Positions 8,801 to 15,114 of a stretch of DNA of 16,724 nucleotides are shown one piece after another (the stretch's first letter is position 1; every line of letters begins with the position of its first letter). The position numbers and the translations under genes are program-made. The notes beneath the pieces were generated by a model. That model worked only from the letters and a program-made list of their open reading frames with translations. It did no database searches and was not told where the DNA came from. Source of the stretch: Betaproteobacteria bacterium (GTDB taxonomy: Bacteria; Pseudomonadota; Gammaproteobacteria; Burkholderiales; Casimicrobiaceae); NCBI GenBank assembly GCA_003153335.1, contig PLYG01000307.1:3512-20235 (forward strand), given 5' to 3'.

Positions 8801-10593
8801 ACGAACTTGACCGAGGCCAGCTCCTCGTCGCGAGCCGCCAGGACCGGCTTGATCGAAGCCAGCTCGGCATCGCGTGCGGCCACGATCTCCTGCACAGCCG
8901 CAATTTGCGCTCGCGTGCCGACGGCGAGACGTTCGATCTCCGTCTGAATCGCATCGCGGGATACGCGCAGAGCTGCCGCGTCGTCGAAGAGCTGCCGTCG
9001 CTGGACGTGCCCCGCGATGAAGATTTCGGCCGCACGCTCGGATACAAGATTGCGATGCTTGTCGTAGACGCGACGCAGCGTCGACGGATAGTCGGTCCGG
9101 CGCAGGAACCGGTGGTGCAGTGAGTCGGGACGGATGCGGTACTCGAACGTCGGCCGTGGAATGCGAACGAATCGCCAGCCGCGCTCCAGCGCGCCGAGCC
9201 AGAAGTCCCAGTCCTCCCAGTCGGCGAACGCGACGTCGTAGCCATTGCAGTCGCTCCAGACCGTGCGTCGCACGACGGCACAGGCGTCGATGTAATTGCT
9301 CCAGAGTAGTCGCGGCAAGTCCAGCTCCGGGACGAGGACGTCGCCGCTGCGCGCACCGAATTCGCGGCGATCGCCATAGGCCACGCCCGCGGCGGGATCG
9401 GCATCGAGCAGCGCGACCGCCTCTTCGGCGAAGCCGGGTAGAAGACGGTTGTCGGCATCGAGCGGAAGGAAGTAGTCGCCGGCGGACTCGGCGATCCCGC
9501 GGTTGCGGGCGGCCGAGAGACCGGAGTGCGGCTGAAGGATCACGCGATGCCCCGCTTCACCAAGCGCGGCGAGCACCTCGCGCGTTCGGGACTGCGTCGA
9601 GCCGTCGTCGACGACGATCACCTCCGCCGCGGCCGCGTTGCGCTCCACGCTGGCGACGGCATCGATCAGATAGTCGCCATCGTCGCGGCACGGAATGACG
9701 ACGGAGAGACGCGGTTGCATTGCGGGTCGACGCACACTTTTGCTCGAAGCCGCTTCCCACCGGCGATCATTGCCGAGGTCCGCGGCATCGTCGAGCGCGC
9801 CCAAGAGGTCCATTGCCTGCGCGTTCGTGTAGCGCCAGAGGCGCGGTAGCGGATCGTCGTCAGGCAGCGAGACAAACGAGCCCTCCGCATGGAGGGTGGC
9901 GAGCGTTCCCGCGTCGGCCTCCAGGCGCAAGCGCCGGCGAATCGTGGCGGCGAAGGTTTCGGGGTCGCGGAGCAGCCGATTGGTGCTGACGAGCAGCGAC
10001 CGATTGGCGTGACGCCGGTGAAAGTCGAGGATGCCGCGGTTGTACCGCGACCAGATGCGTGCCGGGTAGTCCGGATGGGTGAGCCAGATGTCGGCGCCGG
10101 TGCGCAGCATCGAGTCGGCGACTTCCCATGGATGGCGATAGAGGAGTAGAAAGTGGGCGTCCTGTCCGAGCACGTGGTCCCAGAAGTCGAGCAGCATCGA
10201 CGTGCGCGGGTCCTTCCAACCCCACGAACGCCCGGCGCGATCACGCGCGGCAACGAGTGCGGCTGCCGCGTCGCGATATGCCGGTACCTGCCCGGCGTCG
10301 AACGTCTCGCTTTCCGTCCATCCCCAGTCGCGATGGCCATCTTCCGGCGGAGTGCAGGCGAAAAGGATGCGGCGGTTGAGCTCCAGAACATCGACATCCT
10401 CGAAATAGCCGGCCGGATTCCCGCGGTCGGCCGGCACCAACCGGTCGCCCATCGCGACGTTCCACGCCTCGAACAGCGAAGCGACGAGCGACGTGCCCGA
10501 CCGGTGCATGCCGGTGACGATCAAGCGCAGGGGAGGCCGCATCGGCCGGCCCGGGCTTTCTGGTTCACGGTTCAGGAAATTCTCCATAGACAT
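5836..10593 (-). CDS. Giant fusion: sulfotransferase, GT2, GT8-like and GT4 glycosyltransferases
   Basis: A 1585-residue cytosolic multi-enzyme. Residues 22-280 form a PAPS sulfotransferase: GMHRSGTS (28-35) is the 5'-phosphosulfate loop and YRHPWEVADSML (152-163) the 3'-phosphate segment. Residues 295-520 are a GT2 domain with VVDDGST (327-333), PLDADN (377-382, DxD) and a WEDWDFW region. Residues 540-610 form a coiled coil with 14-residue repeats. Residues 632-900 are a GT8-like GT-A domain with YLDPDIEVFD (731-740) and a late HYSG (871-874). Residues 1053-1410 are a GT4 domain with ESGTGQI, RRKNPLAAV and the E-x7-E in SEGFGLTVAE (E1302, E1310). A basic, partly coiled-coil tail ends it. On the minus strand GAGAAG lies 3 bases before the ATG at 10593 and 9 before the ATG at 10587, so the latter may be the true start. 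It probably extends and sulfates one glycan. Confidence 0.9.
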   Translation of the reverse strand: MSMENFLNREPESPGRPMRPPLRLIVTGMHRSGTSLVASLFEAWNVAMGDRLVPADRGNPAGYFEDVDVLELNRRILFACTPPEDGHRDWGWTESETFDAGQVPAYRDAAAALVAARDRAGRSWGWKDPRTSMLLDFWDHVLGQDAHFLLLYRHPWEVADSMLRTGADIWLTHPDYPARIWSRYNRGILDFHRRHANRSLLVSTNRLLRDPETFAATIRRRLRLEADAGTLATLHAEGSFVSLPDDDPLPRLWRYTNAQAMDLLGALDDAADLGNDRRWEAASSKSVRRPAMQPRLSVVIPCRDDGDYLIDAVASVERNAAAAEVIVVDDGSTQSRTREVLAALGEAGHRVILQPHSGLSAARNRGIAESAGDYFLPLDADNRLLPGFAEEAVALLDADPAAGVAYGDRREFGARSGDVLVPELDLPRLLWSNYIDACAVVRRTVWSDCNGYDVAFADWEDWDFWLGALERGWRFVRIPRPTFEYRIRPDSLHHRFLRRTDYPSTLRRVYDKHRNLVSERAAEIFIAGHVQRRQLFDDAAALRVSRDAIQTEIERLAVGTRAQIAAVQEIVAARDAELASIKPVLAARDEELASVKFVLQAREEELAGRRNLPLTNTPAVSVASPEASLTEATRVFTIIARNYLAYARVLAASLARHNPGTRLQVLILDDPNRSIPPEPSFEIIRADELPFDPLSDLYTMAAIYDVTELSTAVKPWVFEYLFDRGASVAIYLDPDIEVFDSLGSLEPLTREHGMLLTPHVTEPLPQDGKRPDERDLLLAGIYNLGFLALSAEAAKMFLPWWRKRLRRDCLNDTARGLFVDQRWIDFVPALFAPGILKDPGYNVAYWNLPHRVLTRGGDRILVNGQPLRFFHYSGFSPRAPHLLSKHQHAMLRIHLSERPLLAELCERYAAALEEAGFADCCASPYGFAVTAGGLPLDARVRKVLRQVYLEDEAKGCAPSFPNPFSLAGADDVVQRLLRPSPHAPGVPAYLGEIWSDRADLRIAFPRIDSVDAERFLHWVRTTGILEHDIPPQLIPPAPPEVRTRAAPDKDLTPGVNVYGYVFAESGTGQIVRSVVAALAAERIPYAVVPFKHTASRQQHVFRDLGTAAPSFDTNLICVNADQVRLFFESMRGQLLPAARNIGLWAWEVEDLPFAMAGSECHFDEVWGISSFTAAALARTLMKPVHAFPLPVVVPEVRRRTRGELGMPEGFLFLFCFDYDSVFRRKNPLAAVAAFRQAFPDRADAVLYIKTTNAERYAAENEALRATVGGCANIVIRDAYLTSDDYFSMLASCDCYVSLHRSEGFGLTVAEAMALGKPVISTAYSSTLEFANESNSFPVPGRIVEIGDDAPPYPSDSRWADPDIPAAAEQMARVYTDRNGAAAVGARARADIAALHGPSARGPLLRRLLDQSRRIRPGEVKMEPIQPSSGEQFAHFEAEANAAESLLGAPRADLPSPMPRLTTPLRRLVLRCIRVYWVQQRAIDRAFLAALRSLCRESRSERASHAAILHQQSSAQEQIGAETSCMREKLRELAADLRALQKRIGASASVTPPQVPPKARPDGDPDPQRATVERPEPDRTGGSKSR
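6428..6443. repeat. (GC)8 dinucleotide tract in the GT4 domain
   Basis: Sixteen bases of perfect GC dinucleotide repeat. On the minus strand it encodes the alternating A-R-A-R of residues 1385-1389 in the giant protein. Such tracts can slip; loss or gain of one unit would truncate the protein shortly after its GT4 catalytic core. Confidence 0.9.
8761..8886 (-). repeat. Three tandem 42-base repeats coding a coiled coil
   Basis: Three consecutive 14-residue units (two heptads each) occur at residues 570-611 of the giant protein: VAARDAELASIKP, VLAARDEELASVKF and VLQAREEELAGRR. ARD/ARE recurs at residues 573, 587 and 601. The DNA copies are similar but not identical. The unit sits between the GT2 and GT8-like domains and probably acts as a spacer or oligomerisation rod. 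Confidence 0.8.
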
Positions 10594-10656
10594 ACGCTTC
10601 TCGCGTGCATTGTAGTAGTCTCAGGCCTCGTCCCGTTATGGTGCAGAAGAGCAAGG
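10594..10656. promoter_or_regulatory. Divergent intergenic region between the two large units
   Basis: Only 63 bases separate the starts of the 1585-residue and 922-residue genes, so their promoters must overlap or lie inside coding sequence. On the minus strand TACAAT (10609-10614) fits a -10 box, but no convincing -35 is at the right distance. On the plus strand AGAAGAG (10645-10651) is a good Shine-Dalgarno site five bases before the ATG at 10657. The closeness implies joint regulation of the two units. Confidence 0.35.
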
Positions 10657-13425
10657 ATGATGCAGGAAATCAGCGCAGGTGACCGCGCCTCCATGAGCCC
10701 ATCCGCCGGTGGGCCGGCCGCGCCTGTGGCTCATTCCGGGGCCGGGGTCCGCAAGCGAGACCGGATGTGGGCGAGCCTCCTGATCGGCCTCTGCTGCCTG
10801 CTGGTCTACAACGCCAACCTGCGGTCGATCAGTGCTGGCGACGCCTACCCTGCGCGCTATCTGCCATTCGCGATCGTCCAATACCATACCATCTTTCTCG
10901 ACCCGGTCGCGAAGGTCACGGCTCAAGGGCGAGGCGATACAGCGTACTGGATGCCGCTGCGGCCCGACGGCCATCGCATCTCGCTATATCCGGTAGTGGT
11001 ACCGGTGCTCGTCGCGCCGCTCTACCTTCCCGCGGTTGCTTACCTGCATCTGCGGGGTTGGACCGATGCGCGGCTGGATCACGTCGCGAAAGTCATGGAA
11101 AAGCTCTCTGCGTCGCTCCTGGCGGCGCTCTCCGTCTCGCTCCTCTACCTGCTGCTGCGGCGACGGGCGACGGCGCCGACCGCACTGCTGCTTACCCTGG
11201 CTTATGCCTTCGGCACGACGACCTGGGTGATCAGCAGCCAGGCCTTGTGGCAACACGGGATGGCTGAGCTTCTGCTGATCGGCGCTCTGCTGCTCCTTAC
11301 CGCGCCGTGCACCGTGCCGCGGACGCTTGCGGCAGGGGTGCTGCTCGGGCTCATCGCCGGCAACCGGCCACCTGATGTCATCCTCGCGGCGGCACTCGGG
11401 GTTTACGGACTCTTCTGGGCGGGCCGGCGCAGGGGAGCGCTGCTCGCGGCGGCGGCGGCGCTGCCGATGGTCCTGGTGCTTCTCTACAATCTCCACACGG
11501 CCGGAAACGTCGCCGGTGGTTACGGGCTGATAGGCAAGGCCCGCTTCTTCGAGCACGACATGCTTGTCGGGCTGGGCGGATTGCTGGTCAGTCCGACGCG
11601 TGGGCTGCTCGTCTTCTCACCCTTTCTTCTCTACCTGGTTCTGGCCTGGCGGCACTTTCCGCGCGATCGCGACGAGCGGCGCCTGACACTTGCGATGAGC
11701 GTTGCTGTCGTCCTCCAGATCCTGCTCTACGCCAAGTCCGACTGGCGGAGCGGCTTGTCCTGGGGGCCGCGCTACATGACCGACCTTCTGCCGTTCCTCA
11801 TCTGGATGCTGGTGCCGGTGGTCGCCGCATTGCGCCGCGTGGGACGAGCGCTCTTCGTGCTTGCGATTGGCGTCGCCGTTGCCATCGAAGCCATCGGCGC
11901 ATTCTCGTACACCGACTCGCTCGACCTTCCTATCTACGCGGGTGACCCCAGGCAGGGAGTGCACGATATGCGAGCAGCGTGGAACTGGCGGAACACACCG
12001 ATCATCACCTCGCTGCAGCACGGCCTCGCACCGGCGGAGCTGACGACCGGGATGCGCGGGAGTTTCGACGGCACCGAGACTGGAGGTCGTGCGGCCTCCG
12101 AGTTCACCGCCGGCGAGGAGGCGTTCGCCACCGGCTGGGCGCTGGCCGGCGAGGCGACGCCCTGGCAGGTGGCAGTCACGATCGACGGCCGGCAGACCTT
12201 CTCCACCCGCGCCTTTTCCGAACGCCCTGACGTGCGCGAGGCGCTGCACGCGGCGAGTCCCTCCGGCTGGCGCATCAAGATCGACACGGCAGGTCTTGCT
12301 CCCGGTGAGCACCATCTGAGCGCTTTCGCCTGGGTCCACGAGAAGGGCGAAGGACACTATCTCGCCGAGCGCACGCTGACGGTGCGGCCGGCGCCGGCGG
12401 GCAGCGCTGGCGCTGCGCCGGCCGGAGCCGGGAGGCCGGAGGCAGGAACTCCGGAGTTGCCCGCCGACCTCAAGGAGGACTTCAGGAAGGCTGTGGAACG
12501 ACTTCGCGAGCACCAGCAGACGCCGGGTTACTGGCTCACTGCCTTCACGAGCAAGGCGAGCTTTCATGAGCCGGGTCCGGAAATGAACACCTTTCTGACC
12601 GCTCTCCTCGTCGACCTGCTGAATCCTGTAGCTGCCGCCAGCGGTCTCCAAGACAGCCTGCAACGCGCCCGCGCGCACCTTACCAGCCAGATCGAATCCG
12701 GCGGACTGGTGCGCTATCACGGTCGGCCTGACGGTCCCGGCATCGGGAACCTCGGGTGCGTCATCACACCGGATACCGACGATACCGCTCTCGTCTGGCG
12801 GCTCGCTCCCGGCAGCGACCGCAGCCGGCTGACTGCGGCACTGGCGACCATCGACCGATATCGCACGCGCGAGGGCCTCTATCGCACGTGGCTCGCACCG
12901 CGGGAAGCCTACCAGTGCATCGACCCGGGCAGCGATCCTAACCCTGTCGACATCGCCATCCAGATGCACCTGTTGCTGCTGCTGTCCGAAGTACGGCCGC
13001 CAGCCGGCCGGGCGCTCTGTAAAGCTCTTCGTCCCGTCGTCGACGAGGATCGGGTGTGGGTCTACTATCGAAAGACGCCGCTGATCCCGATCCTGCGCCT
13101 GACCGACCTCCACCGCGCCGGCTGCGAGCTGGAGCTGCCCGAGTCACGGATGCGCACGGACGTTGCGAGCCAGCAGATCTGGGTGTCCGTCGTCCGGCTG
13201 CTGGCGGGCAGGTTGACTTCCGGAGGCGCACCGCCCGACACGGTGCTCATCCGGGCGGTGCTGCGTGAGCTCGCCAGGGACGACTTTGCTCTCATACGAA
13301 TGAATCCGCCGCTCCTCTACCATACCGACCTCACCGCGAAGGTCTTCTCTGGATACTCTTGGTCCGAGGATGTCGGGTACGCCCTCTGGCTGAGGCTCTA
13401 TGACGAATATGAACACGCCCGATGA
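10657..13425 (+). CDS. Fusion of GT-C-like membrane domain with a DxDD alpha-helical (terpene cyclase-like) domain
   Basis: A 922-residue protein. Residues 38-415 hold about eleven hydrophobic helices; D62 in SISAGDAYPARYLPF, SPTRGLLVFSPF (312-322) and WGPRYMTDLLPF (369-380) resemble membrane glycosyltransferases of the GT-C/PMT type. Residues 460-580 look beta-rich, like a carbohydrate-binding or Ig-like module. After an Ala/Pro/Gly linker (581-600), residues 603-922 are helical and contain ITPDTDDTALVWRL, with D706, D708 and D709 forming the DxDDTA signature of squalene-hopene and class II diterpene cyclases. DPGSDPNPVDIAIQMHLL (756-773) is another likely conserved segment. The start at 10657 has the better-spaced Shine-Dalgarno site; the open frame upstream to 10153 is antisense to the giant gene. 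Whether the C-terminal domain cyclises an isoprenoid, binds a polyprenyl lipid or merely shares the fold is open. No gene symbol applies. Confidence 0.75.
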   Translation: MMQEISAGDRASMSPSAGGPAAPVAHSGAGVRKRDRMWASLLIGLCCLLVYNANLRSISAGDAYPARYLPFAIVQYHTIFLDPVAKVTAQGRGDTAYWMPLRPDGHRISLYPVVVPVLVAPLYLPAVAYLHLRGWTDARLDHVAKVMEKLSASLLAALSVSLLYLLLRRRATAPTALLLTLAYAFGTTTWVISSQALWQHGMAELLLIGALLLLTAPCTVPRTLAAGVLLGLIAGNRPPDVILAAALGVYGLFWAGRRRGALLAAAAALPMVLVLLYNLHTAGNVAGGYGLIGKARFFEHDMLVGLGGLLVSPTRGLLVFSPFLLYLVLAWRHFPRDRDERRLTLAMSVAVVLQILLYAKSDWRSGLSWGPRYMTDLLPFLIWMLVPVVAALRRVGRALFVLAIGVAVAIEAIGAFSYTDSLDLPIYAGDPRQGVHDMRAAWNWRNTPIITSLQHGLAPAELTTGMRGSFDGTETGGRAASEFTAGEEAFATGWALAGEATPWQVAVTIDGRQTFSTRAFSERPDVREALHAASPSGWRIKIDTAGLAPGEHHLSAFAWVHEKGEGHYLAERTLTVRPAPAGSAGAAPAGAGRPEAGTPELPADLKEDFRKAVERLREHQQTPGYWLTAFTSKASFHEPGPEMNTFLTALLVDLLNPVAAASGLQDSLQRARAHLTSQIESGGLVRYHGRPDGPGIGNLGCVITPDTDDTALVWRLAPGSDRSRLTAALATIDRYRTREGLYRTWLAPREAYQCIDPGSDPNPVDIAIQMHLLLLLSEVRPPAGRALCKALRPVVDEDRVWVYYRKTPLIPILRLTDLHRAGCELELPESRMRTDVASQQIWVSVVRLLAGRLTSGGAPPDTVLIRAVLRELARDDFALIRMNPPLLYHTDLTAKVFSGYSWSEDVGYALWLRLYDEYEHAR

Positions 13426-13438
13426 AGGACATGTCTCC

Positions 13439-14320
13439 TCATCCGGCCAACATCACGAGCCCGATGAACGCGAACAGCAATCGATACCGTCGTTGCATCC
13501 ACACCGCGGTCTCGAATCCCAATCCACGCTGGAGCGCTCGCAGAGACCACGCGAGATGCAAAAGCCACAGGACAGGGCTCCACAGCAACAGCCTGGGCAG
13601 AATGCCAAGCGCGGCCATGGTACCGACTATCGCATAAGCGGCGGTAAAGGCGAACAGGCTCGCGAGAAACGTTCGCCGACACCCGAACGCTACGGCACTG
13701 GTGCGAATCCCGTTGAGAAGATCACCCTCGTAGTCGCGCACCTCCTGGTTGAGATGGCCGGCGGCAAACACCAAACCAAAGAAGAGACTGATCATGAGGC
13801 CGCGTGCGTCGAGCGGGCGGGATAAGGTGTAACCAAGCAGGAAGTGCAGCGCGCCTCCGAGCAGGTGATCGATCGACGCCACGATTGGCGTGCTTTTACC
13901 GAAGCTCGGCGAATACGAGTACAGAAGGCTGAGGACTGCGATCGCGGCGCCAATCAGTATGGCCGTGCCTCCGACGGCAGCGAAGGCGACATTCGCCAGG
14001 ATGAGGAGAACGGTCGCAACGCACGCGACCTGACGCCTGCTGATGCCCCGCCGGGCAAATACGAATGCCGCCCGCCGCGGATCACGAATGTCGCTGCTGT
14101 GCCCGGCCCAATCGTTGAAGACAAAGACGTGCGCCGTAAGCGCAAGGCTGCCGAAGAGTAGCAAACCCAGCCGGATCACGCCGGAACGTTCGAAGCTGAA
14201 GCCGCCGAGCAGGCTACCGAGCACCGGTGAGCCTTGAAGCGCAAGCACCTCCAGCGCTCGAGTGGACGCGAAGTGTCGCATTACTCGCGCGTATTGCCGA
14301 AACGGGGCCTCAAAAGTCAT
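13439..14320 (-). CDS. UbiA-family membrane prenyltransferase
   Basis: A 293-residue protein with about eight or nine membrane helices. UbiA enzymes move a prenyl group, or in the DPPR synthase branch join polyprenyl phosphate to phosphoribose. The first Asp-rich motif is FNDWAGHSSDIRD (68-80): N69, D70 and D77 are present, but the middle Asp of NDxxDxxxD is Gly73. The second is NQEVRDYEGD (191-200), a good DxxxD with D196 and D200. YSYSPSF (134-140) is also typical. The ATG at 14320 gives normal family length; the frame runs up to 14413, but that part overlaps the FAD oxidase stub in another frame. The upstream stub of a DprE1-like gene favours a polyprenyl-phosphate pentose role over quinone synthesis. 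The gene faces the 922-residue fusion tail to tail, 13 bases apart, with no obvious terminator. Confidence 0.82.
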   Translation of the reverse strand: MTFEAPFRQYARVMRHFASTRALEVLALQGSPVLGSLLGGFSFERSGVIRLGLLLFGSLALTAHVFVFNDWAGHSSDIRDPRRAAFVFARRGISRRQVACVATVLLILANVAFAAVGGTAILIGAAIAVLSLLYSYSPSFGKSTPIVASIDHLLGGALHFLLGYTLSRPLDARGLMISLFFGLVFAAGHLNQEVRDYEGDLLNGIRTSAVAFGCRRTFLASLFAFTAAYAIVGTMAALGILPRLLLWSPVLWLLHLAWSLRALQRGLGFETAVWMQRRYRLLFAFIGLVMLAG

Positions 14321-14483
14321 GGCAATGGTTGGTGACGCTGGCCGGCTTCGGCACGAGTAAGGGGAGCGAGGAGGATCCGGCATCCGGCAGCAAGGCGTGC
14401 CGGTCGCTGACATCCAGCGCCTGCGTTTGCGTCACGCGAGGGTAGCGTCCCCAGGACTCCAGCCGCGCTTCAGAGCCCGACAA
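14310..14483 (-). pseudogene. 5' stub of a DprE1-like FAD-binding oxidoreductase
   Basis: A 57-codon minus-strand frame starts at TTG 14483, eight bases after a strong Shine-Dalgarno site (GGGAGG within 14493-14499). It reads EARLESWGRYPRVTQTQALD and then SDRHALLPDAGSSSLPLL before it turns unlike anything and stops at 14310. The ESWGRYP start followed by a short segment and LPLL matches the N-terminus of bacterial FAD-binding oxidoreductases related to DprE1, in which the next residues should be the G.GRSYGD flavin loop. That loop and about 400 residues are missing. The stub overlaps the UbiA start by 11 bases, so it may now serve as a coupling leader for UbiA. Assignment is from memory of the family pattern. 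Confidence 0.5.
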
Positions 14484-14523
14484 TGTCAATACCTCCCATC
14501 AGGCGAATTCACGCGCCGGGAAA

Positions 14524-14540
14524 TCGACCGCGCCGGTCGA
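14524..14540. repeat. Perfect 7-base inverted repeat, 3-base loop
   Basis: TCGACCG (14524-14530) and CGGTCGA (14534-14540) are exact reverse complements around CGC. It lies in the gap between the minus-strand FAD stub/UbiA unit and the plus-strand flippase gene, directly against a second inverted repeat. Confidence 0.85.
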
Positions 14541-14575
14541 CAATGGTAAACCCACTCTCAGTTGGTTTACCATTG
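14541..14575. repeat. Perfect 12-base inverted repeat, 11-base loop
   Basis: CAATGGTAAACC (14541-14552) and GGTTTACCATTG (14564-14575) are exact reverse complements. No T-run follows on either side, so it is not a standard intrinsic terminator. It could be an operator for a dimeric regulator, a mobile-element end or an RNA hairpin. The arms are AT-richer than the surroundings. Confidence 0.85.
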
Positions 14576-14705
14576 AGTTCGGCGAACGGTCATCGCATCA
14601 GTTTCCGGGACGCCCATTGCGCAGCATTCACCATACCCACTGTATCAAGAGATTCGGCAGCCGGGCAAGCGCCGCCGAAAGTTTCCGTGCCTTGCGGGGA
14701 TTGAG

Positions 14706-14732
14706 TTGACAGCTTGCCCTTGCCAATAGAAA
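14706..14732 (+). promoter_or_regulatory. Weak promoter-like pair before the flippase gene
   Basis: A perfect TTGACA (14706-14711) is followed after 15 bases by TAGAAA (14727-14732), a poor -10. The start codon at 14740 would be almost at the transcription start, so this may be coincidental. The AAAGG at 14730-14734 is a good Shine-Dalgarno site for that start. Between 14576 and 14705 I see no gene or further signal. Confidence 0.2.
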
Positions 14733-14739
14733 GGTCGTA

Positions 14740-15114
14740 ATGAAATACAGCATGCAAGTCCTGGCGTTGCCCGTGTTCGCAGCCGTCGTTTCGGCGTTTG
14801 GCCAGGTACTGCTCAAGTACGCGATGCAGAAGCATGGTCCCATCGTCTTTTCGCCGGGAGGCATTGCCAGCCTTGGCACCGAGCCCAGGCTGGTCGCCGC
14901 GCTCAGCCTGTATGCGGTCGCGCTCCTGATGTGGCTCCATGTCTTGTCGAAGATACCATTGAGCACCGCATATCCTGTGTTGGCGGTTACTTATGTGCTG
15001 GTCCCGCTGCTCTCCATCGTGTTCTTCGGCGAGCACGTCAATCGCGGGCAAATGATCGGTATCTCCCTGGTGCTGGCCGGCGTAGCGCTGATCGGAGTCT
15101 CCGCGGGTGAATGA
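14740..15114 (+). CDS. SMR/EamA-type small membrane protein, ArnE/ArnF-like flippase subunit
   Basis: A 124-residue protein with four membrane helices (about 4-27, 51-70, 76-96, 103-121). KIPLSTAYPVLAVTYVLVPL (71-90) is the signature of small multidrug resistance-like proteins, and FGEHVNRGQMIGISLVLAGV (96-115) is the typical last loop and helix. In polysaccharide loci such proteins work as homo- or heterodimers that flip polyprenyl-phosphate sugars, as ArnE/ArnF do for aminoarabinose. The next gene, a polyprenyl-phosphate-type GT2 fusion, overlaps this one by eight bases, which supports that role over drug efflux. The second subunit, if one is needed, is not in the window. Confidence 0.82.
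   Translation: MKYSMQVLALPVFAAVVSAFGQVLLKYAMQKHGPIVFSPGGIASLGTEPRLVAALSLYAVALLMWLHVLSKIPLSTAYPVLAVTYVLVPLLSIVFFGEHVNRGQMIGISLVLAGVALIGVSAGE

Noticed and set aside
7756..9123. A 455-codon plus-strand open frame inside the giant gene
   Set aside because: It is antisense to the GT2/GT8-like part of the 1585-residue protein, is highly charged and low in complexity, and shows no motifs. Long antisense frames are expected in GC-rich DNA.
11617..13113. A 498-codon minus-strand open frame
   Set aside because: It is antisense to the 922-residue fusion, whose motifs (WGPRYMTDLLPF, DTDDTA) and membrane helices are clearly the coding reading.
10657..14320. A complete terpenoid biosynthetic cluster (DxDD domain plus UbiA)
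   Set aside because: No prenyl diphosphate synthase, class I cyclase or tailoring oxidase is present, the two genes are convergent, and the DprE1-like stub offers a simpler glycan-lipid role for UbiA. Only the single DxDD observation is kept.
14483..14704. A 73-codon plus-strand open frame
   Set aside because: It runs through the inverted repeats, has no Shine-Dalgarno site and no recognisable features, and overlaps the better-supported minus-strand FAD stub start.
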